64,000 bases of DNA, taken from NCBI GenBank assembly GCA_907165065.1, contig OU015528.1, positions 29,224,515-29,288,514 of the forward strand, in the 5' to 3' direction. This stretch comes from Caprimulgus europaeus. Its lineage: Eukaryota > Chordata > Aves > Caprimulgiformes > Caprimulgidae. The notes under the pieces were generated by a model. It had not been told where the DNA came from. It did not search any database and worked only from the letters and a program-made list of their open reading frames with translations. The position numbers and the translations under genes are program-made. Each line of letters opens with the position of its first letter. Position 1 is the stretch's first letter. This document shows positions 34,829 through 46,700 of this stretch, one piece after another.

Positions 34829-37443
34829 GTAAGGATCTCTTTTATTACATTTTTTTCAGACATTACAGCATAATCTTGCAATTTGATATTGAATTCATAT
34901 AAACATTATTCTTTATGTTATTTAATGTTTTCTGTGTGTCTGGGAATGCACTGTAGCAGCAGTGCACTGCATCAATTATCTTTGCACTTTATAGCTGCAG
35001 ACCCACATGAGAATCTAAAGGTGTACTTTGCATGCACGTGCAATAGATTAAGAGCGTATCTCTACTGGCCCATCAATCCCTGTGATAAATGTATGTTTTC
35101 CTGATAGCACATAGTGCTAACTTTGCAGCCTAGATTTCAAGTGTGTTCAGCTTCAATTTGCTCTTTGCCAGCACAGTTCTTACTCTCCTGAATTGGTTAA
35201 ATGCACTGGTCAGTTTTTGTGAAGAACTCAGTGACTTAAAATTTCTCTAACCTAATGGCAGCTAGTGGAGCACTCGTGTAAATTTAAAATAGCGATTTTA
35301 GTTTGTCTAAGCAGAAAGGATTGGCATTTCTAGAGAGAAGAAACCTCTAGAGGGAGGTGCCAGAAGGGGCAGGGCATGTTCAGCAGCCTAGGCAGGGTGC
35401 GTGCTTGGCGGGATTCCAGTGCAGTGCTGTGGAGTATGCGCCCTGGCGTGATTTCGCACCACATCCTCACTCTCAACCAATCTTTTAGCTTCTTTCTGTA
35501 GCCAACAGATAGGTGTAAAGCAGTTCAGAGTGTGAACTATCCTACACTGACTAAAAGATGGTAAGGTTTCCAACTTCTCTCTCTTGAGTGTAAGGGGAAC
35601 TTAAAGCGAGCCTAGATGTATGGCTTGGACTGCATTTGCAACTTTTGGGCTTCTAGCACCAAAAATGATGAAGAGTCTTATCTAAAGCATTTTCTGTTTG
35701 CTAGCTTTTTAGTCAGTGGTTAGTAATGCTGTTAGTAAGTTTTATAATCTTAAGTTTTCTGATGATATAAGTGACTGCAGAAATAGATGCTCAAATCTTA
35801 CTGAGAAGTATCGCTAAAAGTGTGTGCATTGCAGTGTAAGCCCAACAATATGAAAATATACTGAGATTACCACACTTGTGAACATACACTATACTCAAAT
35901 AGGCAGAACCACAAAAGTCAGCAATATTATATGTCCCTAAAACCATTTATAACTATTTTAAGGATTTCTCACACTATTCTGTATGAAAATAGCATTGTTG
36001 AGTGAAATTATAAATATGCCAAAAAATATTCCACTCAATTCAGTAAAATAATATTTATACAAGTAAATGTTTAATAATCCTCAAGATATTCCATATTTCC
36101 CTCATCTTTTAACATACAAATTCATTTTGGTAATGTTAGAACAAAATAAATTCTTCTCACACAGACTCTTCCTATGCCACCTAGTGGAGAGACTTAGCCT
36201 GTGACCACTGGAGTGTCAGGTTCTGAAATCAATATTAACTCTAAAGATAGTATATCTAATATTTATGGAGCAATAGCTTGTGCAGCTATTCATTTTTCAG
36301 TATATTAGTTTTGCAGAAGTTTTGAAAAGTGTATGTTTGTCCTATAACTGCATAAATAATTCATCTTATTAAACAGAGACAACAAAGGGGATGATCACAT
36401 GGAAAAGCTAAATTCCAGTTTTGACTAGTTCATATCCTTTAAAATACTATGCTGATGTAATGTTAATGCAGAATTTAATTTTTAATTGCCAGTTTTATGA
36501 GACTGCTCATCAATAAAAACAGTAAATTGTACTATTTACACTAATAGGTGAATTATACAATTGCAGTGCTATTTGAGATTTTCCTAATACTAGGCTTGTG
36601 AAATAAGAAAAGACTAAAATATTTTATGGCTTTTAGATGTGTATCAGATGAATAGACTGGCATTATGGCTTCAACCCAATACAAGTATCTAAATACATAC
36701 CAAGTTGAAATGCACAGGTTATCCTCTGAATTTCAGTGATACTGTAGCAGAGTTTGGAACTAAATAGTTGGATACATACAAATGTTGATTTGGCATTTGG
36801 GAAAATTTAGAAAGAATAGCTTATAAATTGGAAGAACAGCTATATTTTATTTTCCTTACTGTGAACAAATGAATCTCAGAGGTGTGGATGTAATTTTTAG
36901 GTACAGGCTTCAGAGTTCAAAACTTAGGAGTTGAGCATGATAGCTGAAGGGACAAGCCTCTCTATCTCTTTCACCAGCTACAGGAAAGTAAAAATGAAAA
37001 GCAAGCAGATGATGCACAGTGACAGAAGCCTAAAAAGGCACATACCTCTTCACCCTATTGTTTGTATGCAGCTTCTGTGAGTGTCAGACAGTAACTCCAG
37101 AACAATAGGAAACAAAATTATGAGGTGAATAAAAAAATAAGAGAATGAAAGAATAAAAACTAAAGAACTAAAAAACTGTCTGTCATTATTCATTAAGCTT
37201 TACTTTGTTCTTCAATGTTTTATCATTGTCAGTGATTCCAATGACAATTGCTAGCTTAACTAATACAGATTTTATTAGAGTTTTGCTATATATGTTACAC
37301 CATTTGAACATGTTGAAAATGCTATTCTGCTCCAACTTCAAAACCGGACAATATATAAGTATTTCTTCTAGGGAAAGATCTGGATTGTATTGGGCATTCT
37401 ATTCTAAAGAATCTTTTTTTCTCTTCTTGTCTATGTATTTCAG
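34829..37443 (+). other. SLC16A7: SLC16A7 intron 3
   Basis: 2615-nt phase 1 intron from gtaagga to tatttcag. The reading frame of exon 3 runs on only to 34902. A mildly GC-richer patch at about 35330-35480 shows no identifiable element. Confidence 0.9.
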
Positions 37444-37715
37444 GTTGGTTAGTGGATGTTACAGGTGAATATCAGTACATGTATTTTGTTTGCGGAGTGA
37501 TTGTGATTGTCGCCAGTATCTGGTTGTTCATTGGCAATGCCATTAACTACAAGCTTTTGGCAAAAGAAAAGAAGTTAGAAGATGAGAAGCAGAAAGCAGA
37601 GAAGAACGCTGATTTGAAGGAAGCAGAACCATTAACGAGCAATGAGAATGAAGATGCAACCAGCAGAGCTGATAAAGCTCTTGAAGATCCTTCAGAAAGA
37701 GAAACCAATATTTAA
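37444..37715 (+). CDS. SLC16A7: SLC16A7 coding exon 4 (residues 391-480 and stop)
   Basis: The last coding exon completes Gly391 and encodes the end of helix 11, helix 12 (about 403-426) and a cytoplasmic tail of roughly 54 residues. The tail starts [10 protein letters not shown] and is rich in Lys and Glu, so it is likely helical or disordered. It ends with SERETNI, which as I recall is also how human MCT2 ends and is the best evidence separating MCT2 from MCT1. The acceptor is 'cttgtctatgtatttcag|gttgg' and the stop is TAA at 37713-37715. The predicted total of 480 residues compares with about 478 in human MCT2. The last residues, T-N-I, fit a class I PDZ ligand. Trp392, after PPLGG, differs from the Lys I remember at this place in mammals. 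Confidence 0.97.
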
Positions 37716-38345
37716 TCTGCAGTATAGCTCAGAAGGCAGCATTTATGACTTCCATTAGAGATATGTCTTCAAGACACAGGTCAGGTTTTGTGGTAATAAT
37801 GATCAGTCACAATATTGGATGGGAACGGATTTTTGCCCTGTGGAAGTTAAATTACTATCTACAGTTTATTTATTTCAGTGATACAAAATTGAGATTACAG
37901 AGGTGGTGACTCCATGGTGAGTCCATCAAACTATGACTCTGGACAATCAAGAGTCAGGTAAAACCAGACTTTATGTAAAGCCTTCCAATGACAAACCAAT
38001 TTGTTTTAAAAGTATATCTAATACACAAGTATCTCTTACTTATTTGATAAGATATTTTTTGTTCATCTTTGGGTATTGTTAAAGTTTATTGAAATAATCT
38101 GCCCAAACTGTACTTACCCCAAATATCAAAAAGAATGTAAACTCAAAGATTCATTTCAAAAGAAACAGAGTTCCTGAATGACGCACAGTGAAACTGTTTT
38201 CTCTTTTGTAAGCCCACTAGATCACAAAGATAACATTATGTGTGTTTAAATAGTTATAATATGAATGTAAAGGTTAAGGCCAGAAGTTGAACAATTGGTG
38301 GGCACCATCTCTGAAAAACAATAAAACCAGTTGAATTAGAATATA
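37716..38345 (+). other. SLC16A7: SLC16A7 3'UTR, minimal extent
   Basis: Non-coding sequence follows the stop codon up to just past the first AATAAA. It is AT-rich and has no sustained open frame or recognised repeat. The true end could instead follow the later signals near 39132 or 39524, giving a 3'UTR of about 1.4-1.8 kb. Transcript data would settle which site is used. Confidence 0.5.
38320..38325 (+). promoter_or_regulatory. SLC16A7: Candidate poly(A) signal AATAAA (proximal)
   Basis: This is the first canonical AATAAA after the SLC16A7 stop codon, 605 nt downstream. A T/G-containing stretch ('ctgtttcctcctgtgatag') follows about 30 nt later and could act as the downstream element. In AT-rich DNA the hexamer is common, so this is only a candidate. 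Confidence 0.4.
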
Positions 38346-38760
38346 TTCCAGAAGCTGTTTCCTCCTGTGATAGCTGACTACGTTGTACTTCAACATACAC
38401 TTTTGAACACAAAGCACGTTCAGACCTCAGTAATTCAAACTAAGCTAAAATCTTCCTGTACATAAAAGGCTTTAAAACCAAGATTTACATTGATTACAAT
38501 AGTGGCAATTTGTTCTGTTATGTATTACTATATGGCTGAAGGAACTGGACTGGACTGTGAAGCCTTCTTCCTAAAGGGACAAGATTCAGAACCTGCTGAT
38601 GTTAAAAGGATACTTACCCTTAGCTTTTGTGGCCTGATCAGTTTCATGGCGGACTTCAAAGTAGCTGCTTGGATTTATTGGCAAGTCATTAGTTGTTCGA
38701 TGGTCTACTGAGAGGCGATTTAAGGTCTAATTTCAGGTCTTTGCAGACAGATAACTTTTT

Positions 38761-38786
38761 ACCAGTTCTCACCAGTTCTCACCAGT
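38761..38786 (+). repeat. 10-nt tandem repeat (2.6 copies of accagttctc)
   Basis: Exact tandem copies downstream of the proximal poly(A) signal, inside the possible long 3'UTR. Too short for function to be inferred. Confidence 0.9.
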
Positions 38787-39131
38787 GAAAAGCTACTTTT
38801 TTGTAATGCCAGCTTGAGCAAAAAGGCTGCAGGGCACATTGACAGTGCCAGTCTGAAAGCTCTTTATTGACCTATAATTTCTGTGCAGAGTATTTGGTCT
38901 TGTGTCTACAATTTCACACAGACACTCATGGCAGTTAAAATGTACTCAATTGTTCCTCTTCCTTCAGGCAAAGGAAAACATAAGTCTACAATTTTACTTG
39001 AAAGCTAAAATTGCAAGCTTCTGAAGGTATTAAGTGGAAATACTTTTGTTCTATTTGTAGGTGAGGAAAGGTGCTATTTTGGAGAGATGCATATAAACGC
39101 CTCAGAAATTGTACAAATTAAGGGTCTGATT

Positions 39132-39137
39132 AATAAA
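39132..39137 (+). promoter_or_regulatory. SLC16A7: Candidate poly(A) signal AATAAA (middle)
   Basis: Canonical hexamer in 'ctgattaataaaactttta', about 1.4 kb after the stop codon, followed by T-rich sequence. It is an alternative 3' end for SLC16A7; nothing in the sequence favours it over the other two. Confidence 0.3.
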
Positions 39138-39523
39138 ACTTTTATGCACCGTTTATGCAGAATATATGTATTTAGGGAAAAGAATATCGTTCATTTTAGC
39201 CCTCTTTTAAATCTCAAAAAGTTGCAAATATATTGGACAGACAGTGTTATTGGATAGCAGTGTTAAACATACTTTGAAGTACCAATAACAAAGGAAAAAA
39301 ATTAATTGTAAAATCTAGCAAATACATGAGTGCTTTTAAGAAAGAGCAGTGGTTATTATTATTATGTTCATTCTTCTAAAAATTTTGGTAGTGCTTGCTT
39401 CTGTTTTACTGGGTTATCGTCTTATATGCTATGAACTTCATAATAATGCTGAACTTTTTGTTATGTCAGCACCATTTTTGGGGAGAAGCATCATGAATCT
39501 ATTCACAACATAGTACAGAAATT

Positions 39524-39529
39524 AATAAA
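39524..39529 (+). promoter_or_regulatory. SLC16A7: Candidate poly(A) signal AATAAA (distal)
   Basis: Canonical hexamer in 'agaaattaataaatatgttc', about 1.8 kb after the stop codon. It is a possible distal 3' end; use cannot be judged from sequence alone. Confidence 0.3.
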
Positions 39530-42331
39530 TATGTTCTACCTAATTATATGCAGGAAAACCAAACATCATCTACAAATCCTGTAATTTTATAGGCCCATCA
39601 GCAACAAAATATGTGCATTTCAGAGTTTTCTGTGAAAATATGGGTCACAGGCTCAAATTTGTGTGGTGAACAATGAGAACGATTTAGTCTCAGTAAAATT
39701 ACAGTTCTTCTTCCTGCCTCCTCTTCAGAGAATAATAAAAAAAATACATTGCACCTCCTTTGAAACCATAGCCTTGCTAGCACCCTATAATGTAAAAGCA
39801 TTGCTCTGGTTTTGGCTATACAAACACAAAGGGTGAATTCCAGGAGTTGTGAAGGCCCTATGTGCCCAGAGCCAGAAGGTGATGAAGAGTTCCATTGACA
39901 CTAAGCTTTCATACAGTGAGGAATATCAGTTATAAGTACTGGATTGTGAAAGATGAACTGAAATGTTAGCTAAAGAGTAGTCATCAGGAACATCACTCTG
40001 TTCTTGACAGCAAGTGGTTGAAAGGCAGAGATTATTTGAAAAGAGATTAATATAGAGGCTGAACCAAAATGTCTGAAGCAAAATTCTAGGTGCTTATTAT
40101 CTCTTTGCAAAAAACAGCGTGATTAAGAATATAGGATAGAAGACAATAAGTGTCAAGTTTTGACTTAAATCTGTTAAAAGTTGCTGTTGAGTAAATAACA
40201 GACTTGGAAGAAAGATGATAAAAAAAGCATCTCAGGAAACATGCAGACAATCTACCTGTCCTATGCAGGATCACAGATGCAACACGGCATGGTAAATAAG
40301 GGAAAAACAAGATTCCTTGAGCCATAGACACACCTGACCATGAGTAAGAAAAAAGTATCTCAGAGCTATTATCCTTTCATCTCTGGTCAATTATGTTAAA
40401 AAATAATAGTAATGAAAGAGATGCTTTACCACCACTCATCAATGTGCCATTTTTAATCCCATAGAGTAAAATGATGTAGCAGGCAACTGAAGCGATATAA
40501 AGTATGAACTGAGTCAAGTGAAACGTTTCCTTACACCTCTTTCATTACATTTCCTAATAACACTAGCAACAAAATAAAAAACATCAGAATACTCTTATTA
40601 CTGAATATTAAGAAAGTTAAAATCCAGAGGTGAAGAAAATTGGAGCCATATCTATGCAAAAACTGCCTGAAATGAAAAAACCTGTGTCTTCCAAATAACA
40701 GGTCCTAAAGGGGCAATTGCCTTGTATATGTAGCTCTTATTTCTGAAAGTAATAGTAATAATAAATTGCCTTGAATCAATTCTATACTGAGCAGCAAAGC
40801 AGCAAAATGAGTATAACTTTGCCTTCAAACCCCTGATCATCACTCTTACTTGCATTGAGCTATAATCTGTACTGCAAATCATTTCATCATTACATTTCTG
40901 CTTTCAGAATAAGACCTGGGTATGCACCATCTCTCCAAATCCCCCTGGTTTCTTTTAATTACCTCATCTGCAGTCTGGACCATGGCAGGTTCAGGGTTGA
41001 TTGATGTCCCTGTCCTACAATCAAGAAATTTGCTCTCAAACGTCAAGACATACCACATGCATCTGTTATGCACTATGGAGGCTGTAGTCTCTGTCAATCA
41101 GTGCAAGCAAATCCTTAATTTCTCTTAATCTCATTTATACTCATGTAGACTTCATCCTCTTAATTCTCGGCCACAATGAGCGTAATTATAATCTTACTCT
41201 TATTTGATCAGTCAAGAAAAATAATGCCAAAATTTTAAAATTAGTAGGAAAGGACATATCATCAATAGTATTTTTCCTATTTAACATCAAGGTTAAATTT
41301 CAAGTAGTTTCAGAGTAGACATCCAGATACTTTTATCTCTTTAGGGTTTTTTGATATTGTACTCTCTAGAAGCTCGAGATTTCTTCTGTATTGCTCTTTC
41401 CAACTCCAGAGAAAGCCTACTGACCAATTATTCTCAGTATTCTCTCAAGAACATACAAAAAGTTCACTCCTCCCACCTCTCACCATTGAACTGTGGTTGC
41501 AAATATTATCAGTTCTATATTTCCATTAACAAAAGCATATTTTTATATAAAATCCTGTAGCATAAGTAGTCAGACTACAGTCCTTTTATTTCAGGAGTGT
41601 GTTTGTGAACTCTTTTGACAGAGTTAGGGGAAGTCTCATTTTATCTTCAGATAGTTTTTTTTTTTTTAGTGATGCTGTCCATATGAAAGGAAGTTCAACT
41701 TTACTTACTGGTGAAGTGAAGGACACCAATTTCTCTCACATCACAATTCAAAATTCACATGAATTTTATAGTCTTTTTGAACATCAGCATCCATTGTGCT
41801 TGAAAATAATTTGGCAATGTGTACATAATTGTTCCTCCCAGACAACTCTCATTCCTCTTGAAGCTCCCCCCTTCACTGCTCTCCATTTTGATGTAACACA
41901 AAGAATTTGGGCCTGGCATATAGTGACTTTTCTTAAATACTTTCTTGTCATGCTCTTTCCTCAAATGCCTGAGCAACATTTTCACTTGAAACTTTCAGGT
42001 CTGGATGGCTATGAGTATTAGTAGGGATGTATTATTCAGATACTTAATAAACTACAGATACCACCTACAGCAGGATTTAGGACAGCCATCAGGATTTCAC
42101 TAAACAAAGCCAGTGGCTACTTTTATAGACCGACATGCTGTAACTGATACTGACAATTTTGCCTATAACAAAATTGTTTTGAGGCAACATTTATTAGTTT
42201 ATAGATGACTATTTTTCTACTCACAGAGAGGAATATAAAGGGAATTTTAAAAAAAAATTTCCAAGATGACATATCAATTTTAACAAGGCACTCTGAATTT
42301 TTTTGGGGGTGAATACTTTTCTGATATTTGT

Positions 42332-42352
42332 GCATATATATATATACATATA

Positions 42353-42386
<34 letters not shown>
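42332..42386. repeat. (TA)n microsatellite
   Basis: About 55 nt of TA repeats interrupted by 'tatacata' and 'tatgtg'. The frame across it (Tyr/Ile repeats on the minus strand) is not coding. Confidence 0.95.
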
Positions 42387-43603
42387 GTGTTTGCATGTAT
42401 TATCATCTTTTTATCAGAATTTGCCTGAGCTATGTAGAATTTACATTGCTATATAATTTCAACATAATTTGCATGTTGTTTTGCAGTTCAAATTTTTCTC
42501 ATCATCTACCTCTCAGATGAAGTTCGGAGACTTGCACAGCCTTAGGGGAATACAGTTAGCAAAAAACATAATGATAAAAGCTGTACAGATTATTAGTCTC
42601 CCAAATATTTGAAGCTACTTACAGTTCTATTTTTAAGGCAGTGCCTATTTATCACCAAATTCTTGTAAATTGGCATAGCTTTATTAAATCTAAAGATTTA
42701 GCCCATACTGGTGTAGTTTTTTACATCACTGAACTGGTATAAAGATGAAACGTGTCATTTAGATATCCAAAGCCCTTTCTGTGAGATGCTGTCTCTCTCT
42801 TTTTAAAAAAAAAATACTTTTAATTTCTGAGTTAGTGGAAGTAATTAAATGGAAACATTACATAGTTAATATATCCAAACAGTTTTTAAAAGTTTTACAG
42901 AAGACTTTGCATTTTGCATCCTTGAAAAAAAAAAGGGGTTTTGGTGTAGAAATAATACAGAATTTAGGTTGCCTCCCTTTTTTGGGGCAGTTGAGGGAGA
43001 TAGTCACAAAATGTTGGACTGAGGCCAAGAAATGATTGTTCTTCATAAGCTCTTTACAAACCCAGCAATGATTGTCTCTTCAAAGATATTCTTCTTTTTA
43101 GTCTGCAAACCATTCTTGCCTTTTAGGATCTAGTACAAAGTCCACTGAAACCAACATAAAAAAAAAAAAAAACAAACAACAAAAAACCTTTCAGAGTCAG
43201 AGCTTTATCAGATTTTGGAGGTGATGTGGCTTTAGTGGAGGCTTCGACCTTATTTTCTCCATATCAAATCTCCAGAGTATCAGATATAACACAGCAAATG
43301 TAGGATTTCTTGCAACTGACAAGTTTAACTATGTCTGCATAATATTCCTAATGAATCAGTCCCTAAGTTAACGCACAATATGTATTATTTTAATAGCCTA
43401 TGTAAATAAGAAAAGTGAAACATAATCTCTGAATGTAGATTATAAAATATAGAGGATATATTTAAATAAATATCCAAACAAGTCTGTTTAATCCCAAAGG
43501 AAATTGTCTATTTCCTTTCAAGCCTTACTTCAGCAGTTTATAATCTTCATTTTTGTTATTTCCAGAGAAAAAGCTTTATGTCTTTTGTGAATGTATATAT
43601 AGA
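42387..43603. other. Intergenic, no gene seen
   Basis: AT-rich, with A-runs at about 42805-42813, 42925-42935 and 43157-43171. Overlapping short frames on both strands near 42781-43046 look accidental. Confidence 0.65.
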
Positions 43604-43734
43604 TTTATATATAAGGGAATATATATGCATTTGTGTGTATATGTGTATATATGTATTCCCCTATATATAAAACTCTAATTTATATATATTATATATATTT
43701 ATGTATATATAAAATATATATAAGGTTTTAGAGT
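43604..43734. repeat. AT-rich block with nested inverted repeats
   Basis: The arm at 43604-43624 ('tttatatataagggaatata') pairs with 43651-43671 in 19 of 21 positions around a 26-nt loop. A second, weaker palindrome follows directly, with 'actctaa' at 43672 answered by 'ttagagt' ending at 43734 and TA-rich sequence between. It may simply be a decayed TA microsatellite able to form hairpins or cruciforms. Confidence 0.75.
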
Positions 43735-46700
43735 AAGTTGCATATTGTGCCTGATAAATGAAGCACATTTGTTAGCAGATAGAATACTTCAGCAAATGAT
43801 AGAAAAATTTAAAGGTTTTCTACAAAAATATATTTTATTATTTTTCAGCTTCTGCTGATTTTATTTATATTGGAAATTTATTCAGAAAACAGCAATATTA
43901 CATAACACTAGTATTTCAGCCATAACTGTTCAAAGTGGACTAAGATCACTGAGAATTTTCGTTGTTGTTAGACTGTGAAACCAACACTGTTGGTGGACAG
44001 GTGGATTGGTTATTTTTGCTGTGGAAGTATTAACTACATGATCTCTGAACAGACTGCAAGACATAGAGTTTTCATCTATTGTAGTATGTATGACAAGATC
44101 ATATGAGGTATTGAGGGACATTATATCCTTGTAAAAAGTAAGGAGAATGAGGATGCTCAAGGCCCTGCTCAAACCAGTGAAAAGTCTACATTTGTCTCTG
44201 ACTCTTTAAAAGTTCTACCTTAAAGTTATTGAGAGCTTTTTTTCAGAGTGGTACATAACTCACTTGCATAACTACCCTTCCTGAAGTGTGACATAGGTGC
44301 ATTTTTGACTTATAGCCTTCTTGGAAAGTTCACCATATCTGCAGTCTACCAACAGAACTTGGTATTGCTATGCAATAACTACACATGCAGTAGCCATCGT
44401 TGTTGACTAACATTTTTTTTTCTTCCTTTTTTTTGTATTTTGCAATACTGTATTGTTTTTACTTGAATATATTGACTAGATTTTTTTTTTTTACAATCAT
44501 TTATTAGTTAGAGGTGCTATTTATGTTCCAAAGAGATCTGTGTGAATTATAACATTCTCTTTCTAGATGCCAAATCCTCTTTTTGACCTGAGAAAATTCA
44601 TTGTTTATAATGTAAATTAACCCTGTAAAATGCTTATGCACCACACTGCTTTCATACTTGCTCATTAACTTCTCTTCCAGGCTTGTACTAGTGTCTAATA
44701 TGTTAAGTTTGTCCATATATATTTGTGGGAAATTACAATGAAAAATGTGTATGCTGAACAATTGGGAAAAAAAAAAAGAAAAATGAAAATAAAATTTCTG
44801 TGTAAAATTTCTGAAAGGATGTAAATGCTGTTTTTTTAAGACTCTTTAATAGTAAGTTATTTACACTTCTAAAGTGTGCAAATATTCATAGATATATTAA
44901 TTGATTCATTATTCAAATATAGCTAAAATCTCAAAATCACTTCTCCTTGCATACAGGTACGGAAGTGGAAAATTTCCTGTGTAGGGAAGATACTATCAGT
45001 AGCAGAATGTGTGACCAGACCCTTGCTATTCCTAATTCCACCATAATTATGATTTAATCTCATACATTACTCAAATACCATCTGGACACCTGGGATTTTT
45101 CCCTGTTAACTCTGATTGGGATGTTTTTCTATATTCCATGTGCATGTAATATCATTCATTTATCACTAATGCTCTTTTTCATACACAAGAGGAATTTATC
45201 CATAAGACTTGAAATAGTAGATGTAGATAACTCTATTTCTTCTCATCTTTCTAAGCATTCCCAGATGCTATGTATTTGTCAGTTCACTTAAGGTTACGAT
45301 TGCTTGCCCCAGGTAAATTGGTGCTTATTTATAGAATGTGATTGGATAGTTAAAATTAGAGATACTAAGGAGATATTAGAGATAATATTAATATTAGAGA
45401 TACTAGCATCCTTAGCAAGCTATCTGCACACCTTTTACACAGAAGCACAATAAGCCACTAGGAAACAAAGGTGTAAAAGATGAACTATTGAATAAGAAAG
45501 AAATAACTTTGTCTATGAAAGCAAATGGTCTGTATTGTTAGATTTCTAATAACTGTAAAATCTATTTTCAAATAAAGTTATCTGTAGTCTTCTTGATATT
45601 GAATTGTTGGTTCAGCTACACAAATATATTTTAATTTTGTTTAGATTCTAGCTCCTTGTAATATTTACATTTTGAGTATTTGTACTGTTCATAAATAATC
45701 TATTTTCAGGCATTGACGAAGTGAAAAATAAAAATCAAATTAAAGATACATAGTGGTAAAATTGTCCCTTTGGCACAATGAACCAGGTATGATATTTAAC
45801 CCTGCTCAAAGACATTGCCAATATAACCTGCATGCCTTAAGATACGTTGCCTCACTGAATCTGATTGCATGACTAAAATACCTTGCTGATTAATATACAG
45901 TAAATTCGGAAAAATCATACCTGTTTGTGAGGTTTGTATTTTGACAGTTCAGTGGCAAGACAGATGGAGACCTCAGTCTGCAGTTTGTCTCTGAGGTCAC
46001 CTGGTACTATGTTTTCCTATGAATGGTATTTTATTCTAGTAATGAACCCTTTTAACTCTACTGGTTATCCCAAATTGGGTTAACAGGTTACATTCACCAC
46101 TGCAGCTCAGCAGTAATCACTTCCACAGTTTTATTCTTCTGATCAAGACTTAAAAGCATTACCATTCAATAAAGTTCCTAGGACATAATATGCATATGCT
46201 ATAATGCATGTACTATAATTATATGCCTAATAGTATGTATGTGAACATTTATTTTTCCTCATGCCTCCTCTTCATATGTCCTGGTATGCATGCATTTTCC
46301 ATAGCACATTATGCTTTAGTTCCTCTTTTTAAATTGAGACAAGACAATCCTCTAGAGATCCATGATAACAAATTTATTGTTGAAATATAAAATCAGAAAC
46401 ATGAATCAAATAAAAATAAATGGTGTATATAGTGCATTTACAAGAGAAACATAATTGGTGACTGACATTCACTGCTTGAATAAATAGTTCAGTTTTCATT
46501 AAGTGACTTCTAATTTCTAGTGCCTGGTGACATCAAACTGTAAGTATATCCCATGAGATAATAAATATTTGGTTAGAATATAGCCACCCCTTTGAACAAC
46601 TGTTTTTCCCACAGAAACTTCCTACAGAATCCTATTGTATAATGTTATGATGTTTTCACTTCAAAACTGGGATATAAAGACATGATTCTGCTGTTTCTTT

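Larger units (their letters stand above)
38346..42331. other. 3' flank of SLC16A7, possible long 3'UTR then intergenic
   Basis: AT-rich sequence with two later poly(A) signals (39132, 39524). A 10-nt unit 'accagttctc' occurs twice plus a partial third copy at 38761-38786. The 140-codon open frame at 41599-42021 shows no domain or coding signature. No gene is supported. Confidence 0.65.

Noticed and set aside
7768-37715. Assignment of the transporter to SLC16A1 (MCT1)
   Set aside because: The two are close, but the [15 protein letters not shown]...FAPYAK-type helix 7 region with [12 protein letters not shown] and the SERETNI end agree with MCT2; the MCT1 tail as I recall it is different.
41599-42021. 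140-codon + strand frame
   Set aside because: No domain, repeat of motifs or compositional sign of coding, and it includes a T12-type run read as poly-Phe; likely chance.
42332-43734. CRISPR-like or other regularly spaced array
   Set aside because: The repeats are simple TA microsatellites and palindromes without unique spacers, in a vertebrate genome.
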